This document shows, one piece after another, positions 23,310-31,586 of a DNA stretch of 32,460 nucleotides. Positions within the stretch are counted from its first letter, which is position 1, and the number at the start of each line of letters is the position of its first letter. Source of the stretch: Flavobacterium defluvii (GTDB lineage Bacteria; Bacteroidota; Bacteroidia; Flavobacteriales; Flavobacteriaceae). The stretch spans positions 1 to 32,460 of the forward strand of contig NZ_FQWC01000015.1 of assembly GCF_900129555.1 (NCBI RefSeq). Direction: 5' to 3'. The notes beneath the pieces are model-generated. The model saw only the letters and a program-made list of their open reading frames with translations. It ran no database searches and was not told the DNA's origin. The position numbers and the translations under genes are program-made.

Positions 23310-23321
23310 ACAACCGATTGC
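23310..23321 (+). promoter_or_regulatory. LacI-type operator O1
   Basis: ACAACCGATTGC, matching the palindrome ACAANCGNTTGT at all but the last base. The central CG and flanking symmetry are typical of LacI-family operators. It sits over the predicted transcription start. Confidence 0.6.
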
Positions 23322-23436
23322 AATTCCTATATTTTTTTTATAAATATATTTTTTTAGCATTTTTTTTGCTAAATAATAGGATTTTGAATAAAATTTTTGA
23401 TTTGTACTTTTAAATTAAATTGATTGAAAAAACAAT

Positions 23437-25599
23437 ATGGCACATTTTAAAAATAATTTTCTCCTATCTGTCTTCTTGTTTTTTACAATTTGCTGGTCTT
23501 CATCAGCTCAAAAAGACTATAAATTATGGCTTCAATACAATAAGGTTACTGACGCCCGTTTACAAACAGAATTCCTTGCAGCTATTAAAGAAATTGTTTC
23601 TCTGGGAAAATCAGAGACTGCAAAAATTGCCATTACAGAATTGCAATCAGGTTTGAAAGAAATGTTAGGCAAAAAAATTGAAAACAAGTCAGTTATTACA
23701 GGAGATCATGGCATTATTGTAGGGACACAGGAATTTTTAACTTCCGAAATTCAAAAAGAGATTGGAAATTTCGATCAAATAAATGACGAAGGTTTTATTA
23801 TTAAATCGATTTCTGTAAAAAATAAAAAAAAGATTATCATTACAGGAAAAAAAGATATTGGTGTTTTATATGGTGTTTACAGTTTTCTGAGATTAATGCA
23901 AACCAATACATCGATTCAGGATCTAAATATTGTTGATGCTCCAAAAACAAATATCAGAATCTTAAATCACTGGGATAATTTAGACCGAACTGTAGAGCGT
24001 GGTTATGCAGGATTTTCGTTATGGAATTGGCAAAAGCTGCCTGATTTTATCGATCAGCGCTATATTGATTATGCCCGCGCAAATGCATCAATAGGAATTA
24101 ACGGGACGGTTTTAACCAACGTAAATGCAAATGCTTTAATTCTGACACCGCAATATTTAGAAAAAGTTGAAGCTTTGGCAAATGTTTTCAGACCGTACGG
24201 AATCAAAGTTTATTTAACGGCCCGATTCTCGGCACCAATCGAAATAGGAGGTTTAACAACAGCCGATCCCAAAGATACGGAAGTTATCAAGTGGTGGAAA
24301 AACAAAGCCAAAGAAATTTACAAACGAGTTCCGGATTTTGGAGGATTTCTGGTAAAAGCAAATTCAGAAGGTCAGCCTGGTCCGCAAAATTATGGCAGAG
24401 ATCACGTAGATGGTGCCAATATGCTGGCCGATGCTGTAGCACCTTTTGGAGGTGTAATTATGTGGCGTGCTTTTGTATATTCCGAGCATGATGCAAACGA
24501 TCGTGCCAAGCAGGCTTACGCCGAATTTGTGCCTTATGACGGAAAATTTAAAGAGAATGTAATTGTTCAGGTTAAAAACGGGGCGATAGATTTTCAGCCT
24601 CGTGAACCTTTTCACCCCATGTTTGGCGCAATGCCAAAAACACCTTTGATGATGGAATTTCAAATCACTCAGGAATATTTGGGTTTTAGCACGCATATTG
24701 TTTTTCTGCCGAAATTATTTCAGGAAGTTTTAGAATCAGATACGTATCAAAAAGGAAAAGGTACCACGGTTGCCAAAATTATTGACGGATCTCTCAACAA
24801 AACAAAACTAACCGGAATTGCAGGAGTTTCTAATATTGGAAATGATTTAAACTGGACGGGACATCCTTTTGCGCAGGCAAATTGGTATGGCTTTGGCAGA
24901 CTTGCGTGGAATCCGTATCTAGACTCAGAAACCATTGCCGAAGAATGGCTTCGATGCACATTTTCAAACGATGAAAATTTCATAAAACCTATTAAACAAA
25001 TGATGATGGATTCGCGCGAAGCCGTTGTCAATTATATGACACCGCTTGGTTTGCACCATATTATGGATACGGGACATCATTATGGTCCTGGGCCCTGGGT
25101 TTCTAATTTGTCGCGACCAGAATGGAATCCTGTATATTATCATAAAGCAGATAAAAACGGCATTGGTTTTGACCGATCAAAAACAGGTACAAATGCAACT
25201 GCGCAATACGCCCCCGAACTAGAAAAAATGTTCGATAATCTCGAAACCTGTCCGGAGAAAGACTTATTATGGTTTCATCACGTTTCCTGGGTTTATAAAT
25301 TGAAGAACGGACAAACACTTTGGAATGGTTTGGCTTTAAAATATCAGGAAGGAGTAAATCAGGTTGCAGCAATGCAAAACATCTGGAATAAAACGCAGAA
25401 ATTTATTGATTATGAACGTTTTAAAGAAGTTCAGATGTTATTAGAAATTCAGCATAAAGAAGCAAAATGGTGGCGGGATGCATGTTTGCTGTATTTTCAA
25501 CAATACTCAGAAATGGAATTGCCTTTAGGCGTTGAAAAATCAACACAGTCATTGGACTATTTTAAATCATTAAAATTTCCTTTTGCACCGGGAAATTAA
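23437..25599 (+). CDS. GH67 alpha-glucuronidase
   Basis: A 720-residue exported glycoside hydrolase, the usual GH67 length. It removes 4-O-methylglucuronic acid from the non-reducing end of xylo-oligosaccharides made by GH10 xylanases. A signal peptide ends near SSSAQ (residue 25), so it is periplasmic or surface located. By alignment with the Cellvibrio enzyme, the proton donor is Glu311 in KANSEGQPGP and the two bases are Asp385 in GAIDFQPREPF and Glu413 in ITQEYLGF. Their spacings (74 and 28) agree with that enzyme. HWDNLDRTVERGYAG and LHHIMDTGHHYGPGPWV are further family blocks. It is the first gene of a run with an SDR, uxuA and GH10. Confidence 0.95.
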   Translation: MAHFKNNFLLSVFLFFTICWSSSAQKDYKLWLQYNKVTDARLQTEFLAAIKEIVSLGKSETAKIAITELQSGLKEMLGKKIENKSVITGDHGIIVGTQEFLTSEIQKEIGNFDQINDEGFIIKSISVKNKKKIIITGKKDIGVLYGVYSFLRLMQTNTSIQDLNIVDAPKTNIRILNHWDNLDRTVERGYAGFSLWNWQKLPDFIDQRYIDYARANASIGINGTVLTNVNANALILTPQYLEKVEALANVFRPYGIKVYLTARFSAPIEIGGLTTADPKDTEVIKWWKNKAKEIYKRVPDFGGFLVKANSEGQPGPQNYGRDHVDGANMLADAVAPFGGVIMWRAFVYSEHDANDRAKQAYAEFVPYDGKFKENVIVQVKNGAIDFQPREPFHPMFGAMPKTPLMMEFQITQEYLGFSTHIVFLPKLFQEVLESDTYQKGKGTTVAKIIDGSLNKTKLTGIAGVSNIGNDLNWTGHPFAQANWYGFGRLAWNPYLDSETIAEEWLRCTFSNDENFIKPIKQMMMDSREAVVNYMTPLGLHHIMDTGHHYGPGPWVSNLSRPEWNPVYYHKADKNGIGFDRSKTGTNATAQYAPELEKMFDNLETCPEKDLLWFHHVSWVYKLKNGQTLWNGLALKYQEGVNQVAAMQNIWNKTQKFIDYERFKEVQMLLEIQHKEAKWWRDACLLYFQQYSEMELPLGVEKSTQSLDYFKSLKFPFAPGN

Positions 25600-25617
25600 T
25601 ATTCTAATTTAAAAAAT

Positions 25618-26355
25618 ATGAGCACAAAAACGGCAATTGTAACCGGAGGAAATTCGGGTTTGGGATTTGCAACAGCAAAAAAAATGTGCGATAACGGCAT
25701 TAAAACCTATATAATTGGAAGATCAAAAGAAAAAACAGAAAATGCCTGCAAGGAAATTGGACCAAATGCAATTCCAGTTTTATATGACCTAAATGATATA
25801 GCAGGAATTGGCGAAATGATTGAAAATATTGCCCAAGAAAACCCAATTGATATTTTGGTAAATAATGCAGGAATCAATCTGAAAAAAGAATTCACAGACG
25901 TTACCGATGAAGATTTTCTGTCTGTAATTCATACTAATCTTTTAAGCGTTTTTGCTGTGAGTAAAGCCGTTGTAAAAAATATGAAAGACAATAAGGGCGG
26001 AAGTATCATTAACATTAGTTCGATGGCATCACAATATGGGATTCCAAAAGTAATTGCTTATTCAGCAAGTAAAGGCGCGATCGAATCGATGACCAGGGCT
26101 ATGGCGGTAGAATTGGCACCGTTTGGAATTCGCGTCAATTGCATTGCTCCGGGATTTATTAAAACAAAAATGTCTTCTGCAGCACTTGATAATGATCCGG
26201 AAAGAAAAAATAAAGTACTCGGACGAACGCCAATGGGCTTTTTAGGAGAACCATCAGATATTGCAGATGCTGTTTATTATTTTGCCCTGAGCGAATCAAA
26301 ATATACAACCGGAACTATTTTACCCGTTGATGGAGGAAATAGTATTGGTTTTTAA
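25618..26355 (+). CDS. SDR, probable fructuronate/mannonate oxidoreductase
   Basis: A 245-residue cytoplasmic SDR. Motifs are TGGNSGLG at about 9-16, NNAGI, NISSMAS with the catalytic Ser, YSASK with Tyr and Lys, and APGFIKTKM. It ends in LPVDGGNSIGF. Lying between the alpha-glucuronidase and mannonate dehydratase genes, it most likely reduces D-fructuronate to D-mannonate, replacing the unrelated UxuB of enterobacteria. A gluconate-5-dehydrogenase-like activity is the alternative. The assignment rests on context; sequence alone only supports the family. It begins 18 bases after the GH67 stop. Confidence 0.85.
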   Translation: MSTKTAIVTGGNSGLGFATAKKMCDNGIKTYIIGRSKEKTENACKEIGPNAIPVLYDLNDIAGIGEMIENIAQENPIDILVNNAGINLKKEFTDVTDEDFLSVIHTNLLSVFAVSKAVVKNMKDNKGGSIINISSMASQYGIPKVIAYSASKGAIESMTRAMAVELAPFGIRVNCIAPGFIKTKMSSAALDNDPERKNKVLGRTPMGFLGEPSDIADAVYYFALSESKYTTGTILPVDGGNSIGF

Positions 26356-26379
26356 AACCTATAAGTTAATATAGGTTTT
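26354..26379 (+). other. Intercistronic hairpin between SDR and uxuA
   Basis: AAAACCTATA (26354-26363) pairs perfectly with TATAGGTTTT (26370-26379) around the loop AGTTAA, overlapping the SDR stop codon. No T tract extends past the stem, so partial termination or mRNA stabilisation is more likely than full termination. Confidence 0.55.
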
Positions 26380-26449
26380 GGTGAGCATTAGCTTTAACAA
26401 TGTTTGCTGAGTCTTTAAAATATTCGGTAGAATGAAATAATTAGATGTT

Positions 26450-27628
26450 ATGATAAAAATGCAGCAAACGATGCGTTGGTTCGGACCTCAGGACAACGTA
26501 AGTTTATTAGATATAAAACAAGCCGGAGCAAAAGGAATTGTTACAGCTCTGCATCAAATTCCTGTTGGTGAAATATGGACAGTTGAAAAGATTGAGGAAA
26601 GACAGCAAGTTATAAGAAATTCAGGTTTAGAATGGACAGTCGTTGAAAGTTTGCCTGTACATGAAGAAATTAAACGCGCTGCCGGAAATTATTTAAAATA
26701 CATCGAAAACTATAAAATAAGTATAAAAAACCTGGCAGACTGCGGTATTAAAATAATCACTTATAATTTTATGCCTATTTTAGACTGGGTTCGAACCGAT
26801 CATAATTTTAGTAATGAGGATGGCAGCAAAGCACTTTTATACAACCAGGATGCATTTACTTATTTTGATATTTTCCTGCTAAAAAGACCAAATGCTGAAA
26901 ACGATTACTCTGATAAGGAAAAAGAAAAAGCGTTACAATTTGGAAATAAACTTTCTGAAAACGGGAAAGAATTACTTTTTAAGAATGTTTTACTGGGATT
27001 ACCGGGAAGTACAATCAATTTTACCGCAGAACAAATTCTTTCTTTTTTAGATAATTATGCCCATATCAATAATGAAAAACTAAGAGAAAACCTTATTTAT
27101 TTTTTATCAGAAGTTGCACCCGTGGCTGCTGCATATGATGCTAAGCTGGCTATACATCCTGATGATCCGCCGTTTTCTGTTTTAGGCCTGCCTAGAATTG
27201 TTTCTACTGAAGAAGATATTAAAACCATATTGCTTGCAGTTCCTTTTAATTCAAATGGATTGTGTTTTTGTACCGGTTCTTTGGGTGCCGATCCGAAAAA
27301 TAATCTGGAAAAAATTATCGATGATTGCGGAGACCGAATTCATTTTTTACACCTTCGAAATACATTCCGCGAAAATGAAACTATTTTTAGGGAATCAGAA
27401 CATTTGATTGGTGATACCAAAATGGAAAGGATTGTCGAGAAAATCCTGCTGCTAATGAACGACAGAAAAATAAGTTTGCCAATGCGTCCGGATCATGGCT
27501 TTTTGCATGATACTGATAAAGAAAAAGAAACCTATCCGGGTTATTCCCTGACCGGAAGATTAAAAGGTCTTGCTGAATTAAGAGGGTTGGAAATGGGTAT
27601 CGCTTACAAACTCAAAGAATTGGCGTAA
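26450..27628 (+). CDS. uxuA: Mannonate dehydratase
   Basis: A 392-residue enzyme of the UxuA family (TIM barrel), which removes water from D-mannonate to give 2-keto-3-deoxygluconate in the cytoplasm. The N-terminal TMRWFGPQDNVSLLDIKQAG and VTALHQIPVGEIW closely resemble the E. coli enzyme. KLAIHPDDPPFSVLGLPRIVST carries metal-binding His and Asp residues. GLCFCTGSLGA, IHFLHLRNT and MRPDHGFLHD complete the active site. The length is normal. ATG 26450 is followed by a second Met three codons later that may be the true start. It provides the uronic acid branch of the pathway. Confidence 0.95.
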   Translation: MIKMQQTMRWFGPQDNVSLLDIKQAGAKGIVTALHQIPVGEIWTVEKIEERQQVIRNSGLEWTVVESLPVHEEIKRAAGNYLKYIENYKISIKNLADCGIKIITYNFMPILDWVRTDHNFSNEDGSKALLYNQDAFTYFDIFLLKRPNAENDYSDKEKEKALQFGNKLSENGKELLFKNVLLGLPGSTINFTAEQILSFLDNYAHINNEKLRENLIYFLSEVAPVAAAYDAKLAIHPDDPPFSVLGLPRIVSTEEDIKTILLAVPFNSNGLCFCTGSLGADPKNNLEKIIDDCGDRIHFLHLRNTFRENETIFRESEHLIGDTKMERIVEKILLLMNDRKISLPMRPDHGFLHDTDKEKETYPGYSLTGRLKGLAELRGLEMGIAYKLKELA

Positions 27629-27678
27629 ATGATTTTCTACGAAACAAATATACTAACTATTAACTTAAACCAACAAAC

Positions 27679-28791
27679 ATGAGATTACTTAACCACTCTC
27701 TACTGCTTTTGTCTGCCTTTATTTTCAGCAGTTGTAGTACCCAAAAAGAAAAAGACCCTGTTTCTTTAAAAAATAGCTATAAAAATGATTTTTATATTGG
27801 AACTGCTCTGAGTACAGATCAGATTGAAGAAAAAAACAGCCGGGAAGATTCATTAATCAAAAAGGAGTTTAATGCTATAACAGCTGAAAATATTATGAAA
27901 TCGATGTTTATACATCCTTTTAAAGATAAATATGATTTTGTGCTTACCGATAAATTTATAGCGTACGGTAAAAAAAACAAGATGTTTATTCATGGTCATA
28001 CTTTGATCTGGCACAGTCAGCTGGCACCATGGATTCAAAAAATTAAAGACAGCACAGAAATGAAAGCTTTTATGAAAGATCATATTACGACGATTGTTTC
28101 TAAATACAAAGGCCAGATAGATTCGTGGGATGTGGTGAATGAAGCTTTAAACGAAGACGGAACTTTAAGAAAATCAATTTTTCTGGACAAACTAGGCGAA
28201 CAATATCTTATAGATGCTTTTAAACTGGCTGCCGCTGCAGACCCAAAGGTAGATTTATATTACAACGATTATAATAATGAAGAACCAGCTAAAAGAGCAG
28301 GAAATATCACTTTAATCAAGAAAATAAAAGCAGGTGGAGGTAAAATTGACGGCGTTGGGATTCAGGCACACTGGAAATTAGATTATCCGTCATTAGAAGA
28401 AATCGAAAAAAGTATTTTAGAATATTCGTCCCTTGGTATTAAGGTTGCTTTTACAGAACTTGATATTTCGGTTTTGCCAAATCCAAAAGATTTTAGCGGT
28501 GCAGATGTAAACCAAAATTTTGCTGATGATCCTAAAATGAATCCCTATCCTGAAAAGCTCCCGGACTCTGTACAGAATAAACTGGCAGAACGTTACGCTT
28601 CTATTTTTAAATTATTTTTAAAGCATAAAGACAAAATCAGCAGGGTTACATTTTGGGGTGTTTATGATGGACAGTCCTGGTTAAACGACTGGCCTATAAA
28701 AGGCAGGACAAATTACCCATTGTTATTTGATAAAAACTTAAATGCTAAAAATGCTTATAACCGTGTAATTCAATTAAAAGAAGTAAAATAA
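27679..28791 (+). CDS. GH10 endo-1,4-beta-xylanase lipoprotein
   Basis: A 370-residue lipoprotein with lipobox FIFSSC (Cys19), so it is anchored to a membrane, probably facing the periplasm or cell surface. The GH10 barrel shows the acid/base Glu155 in WDVVNEAL and the nucleophile Glu260 in AFTELDIS. Substrate-site blocks are TAENIMK, IHGHTLIWHSQ and YYNDYN, with VTFWGVYDGQSWL near the end. It cleaves internal xylan bonds and leaves methylglucuronate on the non-reducing end of products, the form required by the GH67 enzyme encoded in the same run. It starts 50 bases after uxuA. Confidence 0.95.
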   Translation: MRLLNHSLLLLSAFIFSSCSTQKEKDPVSLKNSYKNDFYIGTALSTDQIEEKNSREDSLIKKEFNAITAENIMKSMFIHPFKDKYDFVLTDKFIAYGKKNKMFIHGHTLIWHSQLAPWIQKIKDSTEMKAFMKDHITTIVSKYKGQIDSWDVVNEALNEDGTLRKSIFLDKLGEQYLIDAFKLAAAADPKVDLYYNDYNNEEPAKRAGNITLIKKIKAGGGKIDGVGIQAHWKLDYPSLEEIEKSILEYSSLGIKVAFTELDISVLPNPKDFSGADVNQNFADDPKMNPYPEKLPDSVQNKLAERYASIFKLFLKHKDKISRVTFWGVYDGQSWLNDWPIKGRTNYPLLFDKNLNAKNAYNRVIQLKEVK

Positions 28792-28830
28792 TAAAAATTT
28801 GATGTAAATAAACTTTTTTTTATGAAGTAC

Positions 28831-28842
28831 ACAACCGAATGT
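28831..28842 (+). promoter_or_regulatory. LacI-type operator O2, or xylanase terminator
   Basis: ACAACCGAATGT matches the ACAANCGNTTGT palindrome with one mismatch, and the flanking ACACA/TGTGT arms are symmetric. The same sequence can fold as a 5-bp stem followed by TTTTTT, so it may serve as the terminator of the GH10 gene. Both roles are possible. Confidence 0.45.
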
Positions 28843-28880
28843 GTTTTTTGTTTTATATAATGAAATAATTAAATTAAGAC

Positions 28881-28910
28881 TTGTGAGTTCTCTTTTTTTA
28901 TATAATTTTA
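28881..28910 (+). promoter_or_regulatory. Promoter of the transporter-GH43 transcript
   Basis: TTG (28881-28883), a 19-base spacer, then TAATTTTA (28903-28910), matching TTG-N19-TAnnTTT except for the last base. The O3 operator starts 2 bases later, so a bound LacI protein would block initiation. The start codon lies 148 bases downstream. Confidence 0.5.
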
Positions 28911-28911
28911 C

Positions 28912-28923
28912 ACAACCGATTGT
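28912..28923 (+). promoter_or_regulatory. LacI-type operator O3
   Basis: ACAACCGATTGT, a full match to ACAANCGNTTGT, directly after the -7 element. It shares ACAACCGATTG with O1 5.6 kb upstream. Confidence 0.65.
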
Positions 28924-29057
28924 TTGAACGGTTTTCCGTTTCTAAAAGATAACATTATGTGATGAACAATACGTTGATTGCTGGTATATGATTTTCTTTC
29001 TGAAATATAAAAAAAGAAACCTGCAGGATCAGCTAACCAAAAATAACCACACCAAGA

Positions 29058-30491
29058 ATGAATTACATTTCACAAAAATTATCCATTAAAGAGAAAATAG
29101 GATATAGTTTAGGCGACTTAGCGGCAAATCTTGTTTTCCAGACATTAATGACTTACCTCGCTTATTTTTATACAGATATCTATGGATTATCTCCAGGAGA
29201 TTCTTCTATAATTATGCTGGTAGTAGGTTTGATTGCTGCTTTTGTATTCAATCCAATTATTGGTGTTTTGGCAGATAGAACCCGCACAAAATGGGGAAAA
29301 TTCAGACCGTGGATTTTGATCACCGCAATCCCCCTTGGGACCATCGCTTTACTGGCTTTTACAACACCAAATTTCTCTTATCACGGAAAAGTAATTTATG
29401 CTGTTGTCACATATACCTTATTATTGCTTTTTTACGCCGGTAATAATTTACCCTATTCGGCTTTAAGTGGAGTTATAACGGGTGATATGGGCGAGAGAAA
29501 CAGTATGTCATCGTACCGTTTTGTGGCCGTAATGTTTGCACAGTTTTTTGTTCAGGTTTTTATGCTTGGCATTATTAAAAGTGCCGGAAATGGTGATAAA
29601 GCCGTTGGTATTGAAAAAGTAATGACTGTTTTAGCAATCATTGGTACAATCATGTTGTTAATAACATCTTTAACTACAAAAGAGCGTGTTATTCCAAAAC
29701 CGGAACAAAAATCAAGCATTAAGGAAGATTTAAGCGATTTGATGAAAAACAAACCGTGGATCATTATGTTAAGTCTTACTACATTGGTATTTATTACTCT
29801 GGCAATGAAAGGCGGGTCTTATGTATATTATTTTGAAAATTATGTAGACAAAGATCAGCTTACGGTTTTTACCCGCCCGATTTTAGAAGTTTTATCAGCT
29901 TTGAAACTGAATTATTTTGGAAGTGATCCTGTTTCTGCTGGTTTTGGTTTGTTTAATGCAGGTGGAATTATTTTTATGATTGTTGGGATTACCTTGTCTA
30001 AAAGTCTGGCTGATAAATACGGAAAACGCAATATTTTCGGATTGTTTTTATTCATTTCGGCATTATTTATTATCGCATTTTATTTCTTTCCGTCAACCGC
30101 AATCGGTTTTATGTTTTTCTCTCAAATTTTACATGGTTTTTTCTACGGAATAACGATTCCTCTTTTATGGGCAATGATTGCAGATGTAGCCGATTATTCA
30201 GAATGGTTGAATAACCGTCGTGCAACGGCTATTATTTTCTCAGCCATGATGGTGGGTTTAAAAGCGGGACTGAGTATTGGCGGAGCATTAACCACTTCAT
30301 TTTTAGGTTATTTTGATTATGTGCCCAACGCTTCAAGTCAAACCGATCTTGCGATAAACGGAATCAAATTATTGGTAAGCATTTTTCCGGCAATACCCTT
30401 TTTAATTGGCGTTTCATTATTATTTTTCTATAAAATCGATAAAAAAATGGAAGTACAGATAGAGACAGATTTAAAAGAAAGAAGAACTTAA
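29058..30491 (+). CDS. GPH-family (MFS) glycoside-pentoside-hexuronide symporter
   Basis: A 477-residue inner-membrane protein with about 12 helices. It begins KEKIGYSLGDLAANLVFQTLMTYLAYFYTD, the GPH signature. The inter-helix loop PIIGVLADRTRTKWGKFRPWI is the conserved MFS motif A equivalent, and DVADYSEW marks the later half. GPH carriers import sugars or uronides with Na+ or H+; here xylo-oligosaccharides or xylobiose are the likely cargo because a cytoplasmic GH43 is encoded next (inference). It is the first gene of a second transcript starting at the O3 promoter, 25 bases before the GH43 gene. Confidence 0.93.
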   Translation: MNYISQKLSIKEKIGYSLGDLAANLVFQTLMTYLAYFYTDIYGLSPGDSSIIMLVVGLIAAFVFNPIIGVLADRTRTKWGKFRPWILITAIPLGTIALLAFTTPNFSYHGKVIYAVVTYTLLLLFYAGNNLPYSALSGVITGDMGERNSMSSYRFVAVMFAQFFVQVFMLGIIKSAGNGDKAVGIEKVMTVLAIIGTIMLLITSLTTKERVIPKPEQKSSIKEDLSDLMKNKPWIIMLSLTTLVFITLAMKGGSYVYYFENYVDKDQLTVFTRPILEVLSALKLNYFGSDPVSAGFGLFNAGGIIFMIVGITLSKSLADKYGKRNIFGLFLFISALFIIAFYFFPSTAIGFMFFSQILHGFFYGITIPLLWAMIADVADYSEWLNNRRATAIIFSAMMVGLKAGLSIGGALTTSFLGYFDYVPNASSQTDLAINGIKLLVSIFPAIPFLIGVSLLFFYKIDKKMEVQIETDLKERRT

Positions 30492-30516
30492 TTATTTTAT
30501 AAAATACAATACAACT

Positions 30517-31551
30517 ATGCCTGAAGATAGTACTGAACAAATTAATTTCGAGCAAATTAATAAAAAAGCCATTTCTCAGCCTTTGGTTTCTCATATTTAT
30601 ACGGCAGATCCATCGGCACATGTTTTTAATGGTAAAATTTATATTTATCCGTCGCATGATATTGATGCAGGAATACCGTTTAACGATAACGGTGATCATT
30701 TTGGAATGGAGGATTATCATGTTTTTTCAATGGAAAACATTAATGCTAAAACTATTGATAACGGGGTTGCACTTCATGTTGATGATGTGGCCTGGGCCGA
30801 GAAACAAATGTGGGCACCAGATGCAGCGTGTAAAAATGGAAAATTCTATTTGTATTTTCCCGCAAAACGTGCTAACGGAATTTTCCAGATTGGCGTTGCG
30901 GTAAGTGATTCTCCAATTGGACCATTTTTGCCTGAACCGGAAGCGATTAAGGGAAGTTATAGTATTGATCCAGCTGTTTTTGAAGATACTGATGGAAAAC
31001 ATTATATTTATTTTGGAGGCATTTGGGGCGGCCAGCTCCAAAAATACAGAAACAATAAGTTTGATGCAAATCATGAAGAACCTCTGGCAGATGAACCTGC
31101 TTTAGGACCAATTGTAGCGCTGCTTAGAGACGATATGCTGGAGTTTGCAGAAGAACCAAGAGAGATTAAAATTCTGGATGAAAAAGGAAAAGTTTTAGTA
31201 GCCGGAGATAACGATCGTCGCTTTTTTGAAGCTTCGTGGGTACATAAATATAACGATAAATATTATTTTTCGTATTCAACTGGTGATACGCATTTTATTT
31301 GTTATGCAATTGGAGATAATCCTTATGGGCCATTTACGTATCAGGGTAGAATTTTAAATCCCGTAGTAGGATGGACGTCGCACCATTCTATTTGCAAAGT
31401 CGAAGATGAATGGTATTTGTTTTATCATGATTCGAGTTTGTCAAAAGGCATAACGCATCTGCGAAGTATGAAAGTTACCAAAATTGATTATCTGGAAGAT
31501 GGTTCAATTATTACAATAGATCCTTACGGTGTCGGAAGATCAGGAGATTAA
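30517..31551 (+). CDS. GH43 beta-xylosidase/alpha-arabinofuranosidase
   Basis: A 344-residue five-bladed propeller glycoside hydrolase without a signal peptide, hence cytoplasmic. The inverting GH43 triad is visible. The base is Asp31 in YTADPSAHVF, the pKa-modulating Asp is Asp151 in YSIDPAVF, and the acid is Glu238 in RRFFEASWVHK. Other blocks are WAPDAACKNGKFYLYFPA and WTSHHSICKVEDEWYLFYHD. It probably releases xylose (or arabinose) from oligosaccharides brought in by the upstream symporter. The exact specificity cannot be read from sequence. Confidence 0.92.
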   Translation: MPEDSTEQINFEQINKKAISQPLVSHIYTADPSAHVFNGKIYIYPSHDIDAGIPFNDNGDHFGMEDYHVFSMENINAKTIDNGVALHVDDVAWAEKQMWAPDAACKNGKFYLYFPAKRANGIFQIGVAVSDSPIGPFLPEPEAIKGSYSIDPAVFEDTDGKHYIYFGGIWGGQLQKYRNNKFDANHEEPLADEPALGPIVALLRDDMLEFAEEPREIKILDEKGKVLVAGDNDRRFFEASWVHKYNDKYYFSYSTGDTHFICYAIGDNPYGPFTYQGRILNPVVGWTSHHSICKVEDEWYLFYHDSSLSKGITHLRSMKVTKIDYLEDGSIITIDPYGVGRSGD

Positions 31552-31586
31552 GTGAAAGAAAGTAATATGTTTAAATTTTATTTTCT

